This document shows, piece after piece, positions 53,258 through 62,652 of a DNA stretch of 64,000 bases. Positions within the stretch are counted from its first letter, which is position 1. Every line of letters begins with the position of its first letter. The position numbers and the translations under genes are program-made. A model generated the notes under the pieces. That model saw nothing but the letters and a program-made list of their open reading frames with translations, did not search any database and was not told the origin of the DNA. The DNA is from Opitutus terrae PB90-1 (GTDB lineage: Bacteria > Verrucomicrobiota > Verrucomicrobiia > Opitutales > Opitutaceae): assembly GCF_000019965.1 (NCBI RefSeq), contig NC_010571.1, positions 4,287,001 to 4,351,000 of the forward strand, in the 5' to 3' direction.

Positions 53258-54436
53258 ATGCGCTTCCCCATTCATTCTCGCTTAGGCGCCAGCCTCGTCG
53301 CTTGCGCGGTCATGCTCACCGGTCTCTCGCTTCCGCGCGCGTCCGCTGCCTCTTCCCACCCCATGAACCCGTCCGGATTCGCCATTCAACGCGGCACCAA
53401 TCTCAGCCACTGGCTTTCGCAGGATTTCGGGTGGGCGCCCCGCGCCACCTGGATCACGGAAAACGATCTCCGCTTCATCGCGAAGCAGGGCTTCGATCAC
53501 GTCCGCCTCCCGATCGACGAGAAGGAACTGTGGCGCGAGGACGGCACGCAGAACGCCGACGCTTTCGCTCTGATGCTGAAAGCCATCGGCTGGGCCCGCC
53601 AGTACGGACTGCGCGTGATTGTCGATCTCCACACCGTCCGCGCGCACCATTTCAACGCGGTCAACGAGGGCATGACGCCCAACACGCTGTTCACCGATCC
53701 GCAGCAACAGGAACATTTCCTCGATCTCTGGCGGCAGCTCTCGGCCGCGCTGAAGCCGCAGCCCGTCGACGCCGTCGCCTACGAGATCATGAACGAGCCG
53801 GTCGCGGACGATCCCGAGGACTGGAACAAGCTCGTCGCGAAGGCGCACGCGATGATCCGCGAGCTGGAACCCGGCCGCGTCATCGTCATTGGTTCGAACC
53901 GCTGGCAGATTCCGCAGACGCTGCCGCAGCTGAAGGTCCCGGCCGGTGACAAGAACATCATCCTCAGCACGCACACTTACTCGCCGCTGCTGTTCACGCA
54001 CTACACTGCCGAATGGACCGAGGCGAAGATCTACCAGGGCGCCGTGCACTACCCGGGCCCGGTCGTGTCTCGCGCCGATTACGATCAGCTGATGGTTGCG
54101 TTGAAGGGCAGCCAGAAGGACATGTTCGCCTCCTCCCTCGACAACTGGGGGCCGGCCCGCATCAAACAGGAACTCGAGCCCGCCATCCGCCGCGCGCAGG
54201 AGCTCGGGTTGCAGCTCTACTGCGGCGAATTCGGCTGTTTGCCGAGCGTTCCGCGCCAAGACCGGCTCGCCTACTATCGCGACATCATCGGCGTGTTCGA
54301 ATCCAACGGCATGGCGTGGGCGAATTGGGAATACAAAGGCGACTTCGGCATCTTCGAATGGCACGGCACCAAGGGTCTGATCGGCGCGCCGGACGACGAA
54401 TTCATCTCCACGCTTCTCGCGCACAAGCAGCGCTGA
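53258..54436 (+). CDS. Secreted GH5 glycosidase (cellulase-like)
   Basis: A 392-residue glycoside hydrolase family 5 enzyme with a signal peptide (MRFPIHSRLGASLVACAVMLTG). Catalytic acid/base Glu180 is in EIMNEPV and the nucleophile Glu324 in YCGEFGC; other landmarks are RGTNLSHWL, DHVRLPID and STHTYSPLLFTH. GH5 enzymes hydrolyse beta-glucans, mannans or related polysaccharides, consistent with a polysaccharide-fermenting bacterium. The start is the ATG at 53258; upstream codons are open but lack a signal sequence. It is followed by a palindrome pair and an isomerase-like gene. Confidence 0.9.
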   Translation: MRFPIHSRLGASLVACAVMLTGLSLPRASAASSHPMNPSGFAIQRGTNLSHWLSQDFGWAPRATWITENDLRFIAKQGFDHVRLPIDEKELWREDGTQNADAFALMLKAIGWARQYGLRVIVDLHTVRAHHFNAVNEGMTPNTLFTDPQQQEHFLDLWRQLSAALKPQPVDAVAYEIMNEPVADDPEDWNKLVAKAHAMIRELEPGRVIVIGSNRWQIPQTLPQLKVPAGDKNIILSTHTYSPLLFTHYTAEWTEAKIYQGAVHYPGPVVSRADYDQLMVALKGSQKDMFASSLDNWGPARIKQELEPAIRRAQELGLQLYCGEFGCLPSVPRQDRLAYYRDIIGVFESNGMAWANWEYKGDFGIFEWHGTKGLIGAPDDEFISTLLAHKQR

Positions 54437-54458
54437 GCAGGCGTCCGCCCCCGTCGCA

Positions 54459-54517
54459 GGCCACCTCGATGAGGTGGCGGCCTCGGCCCCATTGTAGGCC
54501 ACCTCGGTGAGGTGGTT
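54459..54517. repeat. Tandem pair of CCACCTC-NNN-GAGGTGG palindromes
   Basis: CCACCTCGATGAGGTGG (54461-54477) and CCACCTCGGTGAGGTGG (54499-54515) differ only in the centre and are separated by 21 bases. They lie between the GH5 gene and the isomerase-like gene. This is the CTC-NNN-GAG family. Confidence 0.75.
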
Positions 54518-54705
54518 CCCCTCCCGACCGGCCGGCAACCTGGCCTCCCAACCCCGACTTCGCTCTGACGGTCCACCGCCGCCAGGCGCGCGTCGCAGCC
54601 GGTTTGCGTGCTCGCTTGCCGTGGTCCAGCCGATCGGCTCATCCTGTGCCCGTGCGGCCCGTCCGTGTTCGCGCTGCGGTGAACGCGGTCCGCCCACCTA
54701 ACACC

Positions 54706-56325
54706 ATGCCAAAACGCACTGTTCTTCTCGTCGCCAGTGGCGACCTGCGCCTCTCCGCGAACCAGCAATGCTGGCCGGCGCAGGCCGCGATGGAAAAGCA
54801 ACTGACCGCGGCCGTCGCCCGCCTCGGCTTCGAACTGGTCCGCGCGCATCCTTACAAGCCGAAGGAGCGCCACGGTTTCATCGCCTCGCAGAAGGAGGGC
54901 ATGGAGGTTTTCGCCACCCTCGATCCCAAGGCGCCACTGATCGTCGCGGAGAGCGTCTGGCAATACTCGCATCACGTCCTCGCCGGATTGATCTCGCATC
55001 GCGGTCCGATCCTTACCGCGGCCAACTGGTCCGGCACGTGGCCGGGTCTCGTTGGCATGCTGAACCTCAACGGTTCCTTGACGAAGGCGGGTGTCGCTTA
55101 CTCGACGCTCTGGAGCGAGGACTTCACCGATGAGTTGTTTACGCACGGGCTCGCCACGTGGTTGAAAACCGGTCGCGTCGTGCACCCGACGACCCACGTT
55201 CGGCCGCTCGCGAAATGCACCGTGCCGGCAAAAGCGGCCACCGTCGCCCGCCGACTCGCACAGGAGCTGCGCACGCGCAAGGCGATCCTCGGCGTGTTCG
55301 ACGAGGGCTGCATGGGCATGTTCAACGCGATCATTCCCGACGAACTGCTTTTCTCCACCGGGGTGTTCAAGGAGCGGCTCTCCCAGTCCGCGCTCTACTA
55401 TGCCGCGACGCAGGTGCCCGAGGATGAAGCCCGTACCGTCTACGAATGGCTGCAGAAGAAGGGGCTGAAGTTTCACCTCGGCCATCGCGAGGCCACCGAG
55501 CTCACCGAGGATCAGGTGCTCTGGCAGTGCCGCACCTACATCGCCGCACTGCGGATCGCCGACGAGTTTGGCTGTGACGCCATCGGCATCCAATACCAGC
55601 AGGGATTGAAGGACCTCTTGCCCGCTTCCGACCTCGTCGAGGGCCTGTTGAACAATTCCGATCGTCCGCCCGTCCGCAACGCCGCGGGCCGCGTGATCCG
55701 CGCGGGCGAGCCGCTGCCGCATTTCAACGAGGTCGATGAATGCGCCGGACTCGACGGACTGCTCACACACCGCGTGCATCGCGCGCTGGGCCAGCCAGTC
55801 GAGAACACGCTCCACGACCTCCGCTGGGGCGACGTCGATCGCAGCGGTTCAATCCCGGATTACGTGTGGGTATTCCTGATTTCCGGGGCCACGCCGCCCG
55901 CGCATCATGTCGGCGGCTACAAGGGCAGCGACTCGCACCGCCAGCCGGCGATGTATTTCCGGCTCGGCGGCGGCACGCTGCGCGGAGTTGCCAAACCCGG
56001 CGAGATTGTGTGGAGCCGGATCTTCGTCGAAGCCGGCAAGCTCAAGATGGACCTCGGCCGCGCGAGGGCCGTCGCCCTGCCCCGCGAAGAAACCGAGCGC
56101 CGCTGGAAACTCACCACGCCGCAGTGGCCGATCATGCACGCGGTCACCTACGGCGTGTCGCGCGACCAGATGATGGCCCGGCACAAGGCGAACCACATCC
56201 AGGTCGCCTACGCCCGGAGCGCCCGCGAAGCCGATCTCGCACTCTACACCAAGGCCGCGCTCGCCCGCGAACTCGGGCTCGAAGTCGCGCTCTGCGGCAC
56301 CCGCGCCGACGGATCGAAGTTCTGA
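54706..56325 (+). CDS. L-fucose/arabinose isomerase family protein
   Basis: A 539-residue protein of the FucI/AraA-type isomerase superfamily. Stretches such as [54 protein letters not shown] and [13 protein letters not shown] match the family, and Glu/Asp/His metal ligands can be assigned around these. It probably interconverts an aldose and ketose (fucose or related deoxy or methyl sugar). Length is close to the 550-590 aa of FucI. It starts at the ATG at 54706. An aldolase and a ribose-type ABC importer follow, but no sugar kinase is in the window, so substrate is uncertain. Confidence 0.75.
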   Translation: MPKRTVLLVASGDLRLSANQQCWPAQAAMEKQLTAAVARLGFELVRAHPYKPKERHGFIASQKEGMEVFATLDPKAPLIVAESVWQYSHHVLAGLISHRGPILTAANWSGTWPGLVGMLNLNGSLTKAGVAYSTLWSEDFTDELFTHGLATWLKTGRVVHPTTHVRPLAKCTVPAKAATVARRLAQELRTRKAILGVFDEGCMGMFNAIIPDELLFSTGVFKERLSQSALYYAATQVPEDEARTVYEWLQKKGLKFHLGHREATELTEDQVLWQCRTYIAALRIADEFGCDAIGIQYQQGLKDLLPASDLVEGLLNNSDRPPVRNAAGRVIRAGEPLPHFNEVDECAGLDGLLTHRVHRALGQPVENTLHDLRWGDVDRSGSIPDYVWVFLISGATPPAHHVGGYKGSDSHRQPAMYFRLGGGTLRGVAKPGEIVWSRIFVEAGKLKMDLGRARAVALPREETERRWKLTTPQWPIMHAVTYGVSRDQMMARHKANHIQVAYARSAREADLALYTKAALARELGLEVALCGTRADGSKF

Positions 56326-56420
56326 CCACGCGTTGTAGCGCAAGCCGTAGGGCTTTCGTCGCAACGCTGATGCGTGGACGCCCATCTGGAGCCGCGACGC
56401 CGTCGTCGCGGCTGCTTGGG

Positions 56421-56471
56421 TGTAGCCGGCCTCGCTGAGGCCGGCGGCCGGGCTCACCGAGCCCGGCTACA
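56421..56471. repeat. Two CTC-NNN-GAG palindromes enclosed by TGTAGCC/GGCTACA
   Basis: GCCGGCCTC-GCT-GAGGCCGGC (56425-56445) and GCCGGGCTC-ACC-GAGCCCGGC (56447-56467) form two near-contiguous hairpins inside TGTAGCC (56421-56427) and GGCTACA (56465-56471). The second shares its arms with the palindrome at 23264-23282. Confidence 0.75.
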
Positions 56472-56502
56472 ATCGTCCGCGAGCCCGCTTCATCGAGGTG
56501 GA

Positions 56503-56522
56503 GCGCGTTGTCCTCAACGCGC
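56503..56522. repeat. GCGCGTTG-TCCT-CAACGCGC hairpin
   Basis: A perfect 8-bp inverted repeat with a TCCT loop, identical in arms and near-identical in loop to the one at 797-816. The two copies are 55 kb apart in unrelated intergenic gaps. Confidence 0.7.
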
Positions 56523-56623
56523 TTCGCCGCGCTCAACGTGGCAGCGCGCGAACATTGTCTCGTCGCAATGACACGGTTTCGCGTGTTGGCCGCTCGCACG
56601 ATTCTCCACCCTGCATCCCGCCC

Positions 56624-57385
56624 ATGTCGCGCACGCCCCCGTCCCTCGCTTCACTCCTCTCGCTTTCGCACGAACTCGGCCGCCCTGATCGCAACCTCGC
56701 CATCCTCGGCGAAGGCAACACGTCCGCGCGACTCGACGCCTCCACCTTTCTGGTCAAGGCGAGTGGCAGCAATCTCGCTCAACTCGCCTCGCGCGAAGTG
56801 ACGGCCTGCCGTTTCGCGCCCTTGCTCGAGCTGCTCGACCGCCGTGCGGTGGCCGACGCCGCCGTCGAGGAGGCGCTGCTCGCGGCACGACTTGATCACG
56901 GTGCACGCAAGCCGTCCGTCGAGGCGATGTTTCACGCGTGGCTGCTCACGCTGCCGGGCATCGCTTTCGTGGGCCACACCCATCCGGTCGCGGTCAACAG
57001 CATCCTCGCCTCGCCGCAGGCCGCTCGCTTTGCGCAGCGCCGGCTGTTTCCCGACGAAATCGTCTGCTGTGGCGCCGAATCCGTGTTCGTACCCTACGTC
57101 GATCCGGGCCTGCGACTCGCGCAGGCGATCCGCACCGAAGTCACCGCGTTTCGTCGCCGCACCAACGCGATGCCGCGCGTGATCCTGCTGCAGAACCATG
57201 GCATGATTGCCCTCGGCGCCACGCCCGGCGCGGTGCTCGCCGCCACGCTGATGACCGCGAAGGCGGCGGCAATCACGCTGGGTGCCGCCGCGCTCGGCGG
57301 CGCGCGTCACCTGATGCCGCGCGACGTGGCGCGGATCGCCGCGCGCACCGACGAGCATTATCGCCAGAAGGTCCTTGGACTCTGA
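56624..57385 (+). CDS. Class II aldolase/adducin-family protein (fuculose-/rhamnulose-phosphate aldolase-like)
   Basis: A 253-residue zinc-dependent class II aldolase. Zn ligands are the paired His in FVGHTHPVAVNS and the His in NHGMIA, with the catalytic acid in the EALL/RKPSVEAMFHAWLLT helix region. FucA and RhaD relatives cleave ketose 1-phosphates such as fuculose-1-phosphate to dihydroxyacetone phosphate and lactaldehyde. ATG at 56624 (MSRTPPSLAS) gives the family start. It follows the isomerase-like gene and precedes a ribose-type ABC importer, which is consistent with a deoxysugar catabolic unit. Confidence 0.82.
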   Translation: MSRTPPSLASLLSLSHELGRPDRNLAILGEGNTSARLDASTFLVKASGSNLAQLASREVTACRFAPLLELLDRRAVADAAVEEALLAARLDHGARKPSVEAMFHAWLLTLPGIAFVGHTHPVAVNSILASPQAARFAQRRLFPDEIVCCGAESVFVPYVDPGLRLAQAIRTEVTAFRRRTNAMPRVILLQNHGMIALGATPGAVLAATLMTAKAAAITLGAAALGGARHLMPRDVARIAARTDEHYRQKVLGL

Positions 57386-57545
57386 CCTGCGACTCTCCGT
57401 GCTGCAGAGGCGCAGCCTGCTCGGCCCTCCTGATCGGCGGCAAAAACCGCTTGAGCCCGCATCGAAGAGCGTCGACAAACTCCTGCCGTTTCCCGCGGCG
57501 CGTTGCTTCCGCGGCGAAGCCGCGTTCCCCCAACGTTTCCCCTTC

Positions 57546-58481
57546 ATGAGAACTCCCCTTCTCCTCTGTGCCGCGCTCGCGATCGTTCCGCTCACCACCG
57601 CCGCCGAAAAAATCGCAATGATTCCGAAGGGTACCACGCACAACTTTTGGAAATCGGTCGAGGCGGGCGCGAAAAAGGCCGGCACTGAGCTCGGCGTGGA
57701 AATCATCTGGAAGGGTCCGCTGAAGGAAGACGATCGCGCCCAGCAGATCGGCGTCGTGCAGCAGTTCGTCGCCTCCGGGGTGTCCGGCATCGTGCTCGCG
57801 CCGCTCGACGACATCGCCCTGCGGGGCCCGGTGAAAAGCGCCGGCGAGCGCAACATCCCGGTGGTGATCTTCGACTCGGCGCTGCGGGGCGAACCCGGCA
57901 AGGACTTCGTGAGCTTCGTTGCGACCGACAACCGTCGCGGCGGCCGGCTCGGCGCGGAGGAGTTGGTGCGGCTGCTCGACGGCAAGGGCAAGGTCGTTCT
58001 CCTGCGCTACGCCGAAGGCTCCGCCAGCACGATCGAACGCGAGGCCGGCTTCCTCGAAGTCATCCAGCAGCACCCCGGCATCAACGTAATCGTCGACAAC
58101 CGCTATGGCGGCGCCACCACCTCATCAGCGCAGGACGCGGCGATGAACCTGATCGACAAGATCCGCGAAGCCGACGGAATTTTTTGCGTCAACGAATCCA
58201 CCACGCACGGCATGCTGCTCGCGCTCCGCCAGACCAATCTCGTCGGGAAAAAGAAGTTTGTCGGCTTCGACACCTCCCCCGTCCTGCTCGCCGCGCTGCA
58301 GAAGGGCGACATTCAGGGTCTGGTCGCGCAGAACCCGACCAAGATGGGCTACCTCGGCGTCGTGTCCGTCGTGAAACACCTGCGGGGCGAGAAAGTGGAT
58401 CCGGTGATCGACACCGGGTGCGTCCTCGTGACGCGGGAGAATATCTCCACCCCTGCCGTGAAAGAGGTCTTGGGAAAATGA
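57546..58481 (+). CDS. Sugar ABC transporter substrate-binding protein (ribose-type)
   Basis: A 311-residue periplasmic binding protein with an N-terminal signal peptide (MRTPLLLCAALAIVPLTTAAE). The type-I pattern of RbsB/XylF relatives is visible: IPKGTTHNFWKSVEAGAKKAG, GIVLAPLDD, VVIFDSAL, RGGRLGAEEL, DGIFCVNESTTHGML and FDTSPVLLAAL followed by VAQNPTKMGYLGV. It delivers a pentose or deoxyhexose to the importer encoded by the next two genes. ATG at 57546 (frame opens earlier). Gaps of 88 bases to the ATPase gene indicate an operon. Confidence 0.9.
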   Translation: MRTPLLLCAALAIVPLTTAAEKIAMIPKGTTHNFWKSVEAGAKKAGTELGVEIIWKGPLKEDDRAQQIGVVQQFVASGVSGIVLAPLDDIALRGPVKSAGERNIPVVIFDSALRGEPGKDFVSFVATDNRRGGRLGAEELVRLLDGKGKVVLLRYAEGSASTIEREAGFLEVIQQHPGINVIVDNRYGGATTSSAQDAAMNLIDKIREADGIFCVNESTTHGMLLALRQTNLVGKKKFVGFDTSPVLLAALQKGDIQGLVAQNPTKMGYLGVVSVVKHLRGEKVDPVIDTGCVLVTRENISTPAVKEVLGK

Positions 58482-58569
58482 GGCTCGATTCGCTTCTGCG
58501 TCGCCGCGACTGCTCGCCTGAGCGCGATCCCCCGCGGCGAAACCGCCGCCGCTAGCCTCCCAATCACCC

Positions 58570-60045
58570 GTGCCTGCTTCGCGTCTTCAGCTCACCGGTA
58601 TTTGCAAAGCCTTCGGCGCCACCCAGGCACTCGCCGGCGTGGATTTTTCCGCCGCGGCCGGCGAGGTGCACGCGCTCGTCGGCGAAAACGGCGCCGGCAA
58701 GAGCACGCTGATGAACGTGCTTTCCGGCGTAATCCCGCCCGACACCGGCGCGATGACGCTCGAGGGCGCGCCGTTTCGGCCGCGCAGCCCGCTCGAAGCC
58801 CGACGCGCCGGCGTGGTGATGGTGAATCAGGAACTCGCGATCGCGCCGCACCTCACCGTGCTCGAGAACATCGTCCTCGGCGCGGAACCCGCTCGGATTC
58901 TGCTGCGGCACGCCGAGGCGCGGCAGCGCGCAACCGAAGCGTTGCGCCAGCTCGGCCGCTCGGACATCCCGCTCGATGCGCCGGCGGCCTCGCTCGGCAT
59001 CGCCGCGCAGCAGTTCGTTGAGATCGCCCGTGCGCTCGCGCTCGGCTGCCGCGTGCTCGTCCTCGACGAGCCCACCAGCAGCTTATCGCAGGCGGACATC
59101 GAACATTTGTTCCGGCTCGTGCGCCGGCTCCGCGATCAGGGGCACGCGATCGTCTACATCTCGCATTTCCTCGAGGAAGTGCAGGCGCTGTCCGATCGCT
59201 ACACGGTCCTGCGCGATGGCGTCAGTGTGGCCACCGGCCGGACCAGCGAAACGAGCACCGCCGAGCTTGCCCGACTCATGGTCGGCCGCCAGGTGAGCGA
59301 ACTCTACACCCGCTCGCCCCGCCAGTCCGGCGACGTGATTCTCGAGGTGCGCGAACTCGGCGGAATCGCGAAACCCGTGTCCGCGTCGCTCGAACTCCGG
59401 CGCGGCGAGGTGCTCGGAATCGCCGGCCTGATCGGCGCCGGCCGCAGCGAGTTGCTGCGCGCGATTTTCGGACTCGATCCCGTCGTGCGCGGCCGCGTGC
59501 GGCTCGGCCTCGCGTTCGGCGCCGGCTCGCCAACCCGCCGCTGGGCCGAAGGCGCGGGACTCCTCAGCGAGGATCGCAAGACCGAAGGACTCGCGCTCGA
59601 TCTCTCGGTAGTCGACAATTTCACGTTGCCGCGGCTCGCGCCCTGGCTGCGACCGGCGGCGCTCGCGCGCGAGACCAGCCGCTGGATCGAACAGCTGGGC
59701 GTGCGTTGCGCCGGCCCGCGACAACGCGTCGGCGACCTTTCGGGCGGGAACCAGCAGAAAGTCGCGCTCGGCCGGCTGCTGCGCAACGGCGCCGACGTGC
59801 TGCTGCTCGACGAGCCCACGCGCGGCGTCGACATTGGCGCCAAGCAAAACATCTACCGGCTGATCGACGAACTCGCGAACCAGGGCAAGGCCGTGCTCAT
59901 GGTCAGCAGTTACCTTCCGGAGCTGCTCGGCACCTGCGATCGCATCGCCGTGATGTGTCGCGGCGTGCTCGGCCCCGCGCGGCCGGTCTCCACATGGACG
60001 GAGCACGGCATCATGCTCGCCGCCACCGGCGCCGCCGCGGCCTGA
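58570..60045 (+). CDS. Sugar ABC transporter ATP-binding protein (RbsA-type, two NBDs)
   Basis: A 491-residue twin-NBD ATPase. NBD1 has Walker A GENGAGKST and Walker B VLDEPTSSLS. NBD2 has a degenerate Walker A (GLIGAGRSE), the signature LSGGNQQKV and Walker B LLDEPTRGVD, all features of RbsA/XylG/AraG. It drives sugar import with the permease. The GTG at 58570 is used as start; the first residues (MPASRLQLTGICKAFG) match the family. It belongs to the transporter operon 57546-61082. Confidence 0.93.
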   Translation: MPASRLQLTGICKAFGATQALAGVDFSAAAGEVHALVGENGAGKSTLMNVLSGVIPPDTGAMTLEGAPFRPRSPLEARRAGVVMVNQELAIAPHLTVLENIVLGAEPARILLRHAEARQRATEALRQLGRSDIPLDAPAASLGIAAQQFVEIARALALGCRVLVLDEPTSSLSQADIEHLFRLVRRLRDQGHAIVYISHFLEEVQALSDRYTVLRDGVSVATGRTSETSTAELARLMVGRQVSELYTRSPRQSGDVILEVRELGGIAKPVSASLELRRGEVLGIAGLIGAGRSELLRAIFGLDPVVRGRVRLGLAFGAGSPTRRWAEGAGLLSEDRKTEGLALDLSVVDNFTLPRLAPWLRPAALARETSRWIEQLGVRCAGPRQRVGDLSGGNQQKVALGRLLRNGADVLLLDEPTRGVDIGAKQNIYRLIDELANQGKAVLMVSSYLPELLGTCDRIAVMCRGVLGPARPVSTWTEHGIMLAATGAAAA

Positions 60046-60098
60046 TCCTGTGTCTCGGCTCTAGATACTCAGCGCTCAGCCCGACGCCCAGCTCTTCG

Positions 60099-61082
60099 AT
60101 GTCCGCCCCTGCTGCCCAGCCCTCCACTTTTGCCACAGCCCTCGGCCGCGTGATCTCGACCGCCGGTCCGTTCCTCGGACTCGTCGCCGTCGTGGTTCTG
60201 TTCGCCGCGTTGCGGTTCGAGACGTTCGCCTCCCTGGACAACGCCGCGATCATCTTCCAGCAGACCGCTGTCATCGGCGTGGCTGCGCTCGGGATGACGC
60301 TGATCATCATCTCGGGCGGCATCGATCTTTCGGTCGGCTCGATCATCGCGCTTGGCACGGTGGTGATCGCGCTGCTGCTCCAGTCCGGCTGGCCCGCACT
60401 CGCCGCCGCGCTCGCTGGCATCGGCGTCTCCGCGCTCTGCGGTGGATTCTCCGGACTGCTGATCACCCGGCTGCACCTGCTGCCGTTCGTCGTCACGCTG
60501 GGCATGATGGGCGCGCTGCGCGGCGCCGCGAAAGGTCTCGCCGGCGAGCAGCCGATTTACCCTGATGAAACCTGGCTCGGTGGATTGATGCGGCTCGGCG
60601 AACGCGGTTCCCTGCCAGCCGGCGTGTGGCTGATGATCGGGTTTTCGGTTTTCGTCGCGCTCACGCTGCGGCAAACTCGCTTCGGCCGGCACGTCTTCGC
60701 CGTGGGTTCGAGCGAGCTGACCGCGCGGCTCTGCGGCGTCCCGGTCGAACGCGTGAAACTGCTCGTCTACGTGCTCGGCGGCGCCTTCGCCGGCATCGCC
60801 GCGGTGCTGCAGTTCGCCTATCTGACGGGCGGCGATCCGACCACTGCCGTGGGGCTCGAGCTCAACGTCATCGCCGCTGTGGTCATCGGTGGCGCCAGCC
60901 TCAACGGCGGCCAGGGCGGCGTGGTCGGCACGCTCGTTGGCGCGTTGATCATGAGCGTCGTCGCCAACGGCTGCACGAAGCTCGGCCTGCCCAACTGGGT
61001 CCAGGAAATCGTCACCGGCGCGATCATCGTCGCCGCCGTGCTGCTCGACTATCTCCGCCGCCGCGGCGCGCGCGGGGCGTGA
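60099..61082 (+). CDS. Sugar ABC transporter permease (RbsC-type)
   Basis: A 327-residue polytopic membrane permease with about eight to ten hydrophobic segments and the signature GGIDLSVGSIIALG and GVPVERVKLLVYVLGGAFAGIAA, as in RbsC. It forms the translocation pore of the importer whose binding protein and ATPase are encoded upstream. Start ATG at 60099, 53 bases after the ATPase stop, preceded by a CTCAGC-rich stretch. The likely cargo is a pentose or deoxysugar, from the catabolic genes upstream. Confidence 0.92.
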   Translation: MSAPAAQPSTFATALGRVISTAGPFLGLVAVVVLFAALRFETFASLDNAAIIFQQTAVIGVAALGMTLIIISGGIDLSVGSIIALGTVVIALLLQSGWPALAAALAGIGVSALCGGFSGLLITRLHLLPFVVTLGMMGALRGAAKGLAGEQPIYPDETWLGGLMRLGERGSLPAGVWLMIGFSVFVALTLRQTRFGRHVFAVGSSELTARLCGVPVERVKLLVYVLGGAFAGIAAVLQFAYLTGGDPTTAVGLELNVIAAVVIGGASLNGGQGGVVGTLVGALIMSVVANGCTKLGLPNWVQEIVTGAIIVAAVLLDYLRRRGARGA

Positions 61083-61116
61083 TCGCATGGGTCCTGTCTA
61101 GAAGTCCCATAGACCA

Positions 61117-61153
61117 AAGAAAAAACCGCCGTCCCTGTTGCCAGGAACGGCGG
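61117..61153 (-). terminator. Rho-independent terminator of tRNA-Ala
   Basis: On the minus strand a 12-bp stem with one mismatch (CCGCCGTTCCTG with CAGGGACGGCGG, positions 61153-61142 and 61137-61126) and a 4-base loop is followed by a TTTTTTC run. It is immediately downstream of the tRNA on the minus strand. Confidence 0.88.
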
Positions 61154-61159
61154 CCAAAG

Positions 61160-61235
61160 TGGTGGACCCTAGCGGGTTCGAACCGCTGACCTCCTCAATG
61201 CCATTGAGGCGCTCTACCAACTGAGCTAAGAGCCC
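61160..61235 (-). tRNA. tRNA-Ala (anticodon GGC)
   Basis: A 76-base tRNA on the minus strand with encoded CCA end. The acceptor stem starts GGGCTCT, the D-loop contains AGTTGGTA, the anticodon loop is ATGGCAT (anticodon GGC), and the T-arm is AGCGG-TTCGAAC-CCGCT. The acceptor stem has two G-T wobble pairs. It lies 55 bases after the TonB-like gene's stop and is followed by a strong terminator. Confidence 0.95.
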
Positions 61236-61290
61236 GTGAGGGGGCAGAAAAATCAACCTTCCCCGGCCGAACGCAAGGACTTTTTGACCG

Positions 61291-62211
61291 CTACTCGACG
61301 CCGCGAATCGGGAACCGTTGCAGCTCCGACAAGCCTTTGGGCCGGGGCGGCATTTGCATAGTGGCAAACGCCTCCCGCACGGCCTGATCAAACTCCTGGC
61401 TGCCCGACGAGTCGATGATCCGAAATCCGGTGAGCGTCCCGTCGGCGAGGATTCGCACTTCGACCTCGACGATGAGTCCGGCGCCGACGCCGGGTTTCTC
61501 GTCGAGCTCCGTCTTGATCTTCCGCGCGAGCAACGCGGTATAAGCGTCGATCGCATCGCCTTCGGCCCGCGTGAGTGCCGTGCCGCCGGCGCCGCCCACC
61601 TTGTTCGCGGTCGAGCCACCGATGACGCCTTTCGCAATTCCTTGCGCGTCGATCCGCGCCACCTTGACCGAGCTGCCGCCTTTCGCGCTCGGGCTGGGCT
61701 TGCTTTTGTTTTGGCGGTCGAAATCGGCCTTGGTCATCCGCTGGCTCTTCAACGCCTCTTCCTTCGCTTTCCGCTCCGCCGCTTCGCGGCGCTTTTTCTC
61801 CGCCGCCTCCAACCGCGCCTGCCGCTTGTTGGAAATGCGAGTCACGTCCTTCGAAAAATCCCGGATCTTCACCTCTTCCGGCGCTGGCGTCGCCTTGGCG
61901 ACCACCGGCGCCTTGCGCTCCGGCGCGCGCTGGATGACCGGCTCGGGCGGCGGTGGTGGCGCGAGCACCGGCTCGGGCGCCGCCTTCGCCGGCGGTAATT
62001 CCGGAATGGCCAACTTGATCCCGCTCGGCGTGCCGAGCGCCGGCGCTTCGGTCGCCATGTAGTTGTCGCCCTCGCCCGCGACCAATTCGAAGATCGTCGG
62101 GTTCTCCTTCATCCGGTCGCTCAGCCCGTAGGTGAAATACAGCACCAGCGCGGCGAGCACGCCGTGCAGCGTCGCCGAAAGCAAAAAGGCACTGGGAGAG
62201 GTCGCCCGCAT
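61291..62211 (-). CDS. TonB/TolA-like energy-transducing protein
   Basis: A 306-residue protein with an N-terminal membrane anchor (about 9-26, LLSATLHGVLAALVLYF), a Pro-rich and Lys/Ala/Glu-rich periplasmic region (about 70-200, AEKKRREAAERKAKEEAL), and a C-terminal TonB-like domain (about 220-306, IVEVEVRILADGTLTGFRIIDSSGSQEFDQAVREAF). It couples the inner-membrane proton motive force (with the TolQ/TolR-type partners encoded upstream) to outer-membrane processes. Its start overlaps the ExbD-like stop (TGATG at 62209-62213), so the three are coupled. Confidence 0.82.
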   Translation of the reverse strand: MRATSPSAFLLSATLHGVLAALVLYFTYGLSDRMKENPTIFELVAGEGDNYMATEAPALGTPSGIKLAIPELPPAKAAPEPVLAPPPPPEPVIQRAPERKAPVVAKATPAPEEVKIRDFSKDVTRISNKRQARLEAAEKKRREAAERKAKEEALKSQRMTKADFDRQNKSKPSPSAKGGSSVKVARIDAQGIAKGVIGGSTANKVGGAGGTALTRAEGDAIDAYTALLARKIKTELDEKPGVGAGLIVEVEVRILADGTLTGFRIIDSSGSQEFDQAVREAFATMQMPPRPKGLSELQRFPIRGVE

Positions 62212-62639
62212 CAATCCGCCGTCTGGGTATCGAACGTGATTTTGGTCAACTCGTGTTTCTTGATCTCGTCCATCAAGCGCACGACCTGCTGCCACTGCAG
62301 CGTCAGGTCCGCGCGAATCCGGATCACCGGCGGCTTCGGCCGCCGCGCCAGCTCCGCCAGCCGCGGGGCGAGTTCCTCAAAGGCCACGCGCGTCGAGCCG
62401 AAGAAATAGTTGCCGCGCCGATCGATCGCGATCGCTTGAAAGGTCTGCTCCTTGTCCGGCTTCTCCTGCGCGCGCTTGGACTCCGCCGGGAGGTTCACCG
62501 CGATCGACTGCTCCTGCTGCATCAGCGGCGTCGCAATCATGAAGATGATCAGCAGCATGAACCCGAGGTCGATCAGGTTCGTGACGTTGAGATCGGCGAT
62601 CGGATGCGCCGTGCGCTGTCGTCGGAAATTTCGCGCCAT
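62211..62639 (-). CDS. ExbD/TolR-family biopolymer transport protein
   Basis: A 142-residue ExbD/TolR protein with the single N-terminal transmembrane segment (DLGFMLLIIFMIATPLM) bearing the conserved Asp near its start (VTNLIDLGFMLL), and a periplasmic C-terminal domain. It forms the proton-conducting motor with the MotA/TolQ/ExbB protein encoded 13 bases upstream. Start ATG at 62639. Confidence 0.9.
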   Translation of the reverse strand: MARNFRRQRTAHPIADLNVTNLIDLGFMLLIIFMIATPLMQQEQSIAVNLPAESKRAQEKPDKEQTFQAIAIDRRGNYFFGSTRVAFEELAPRLAELARRPKPPVIRIRADLTLQWQQVVRLMDEIKKHELTKITFDTQTAD

Positions 62640-62652
62640 GGCCTGGGTCCGG

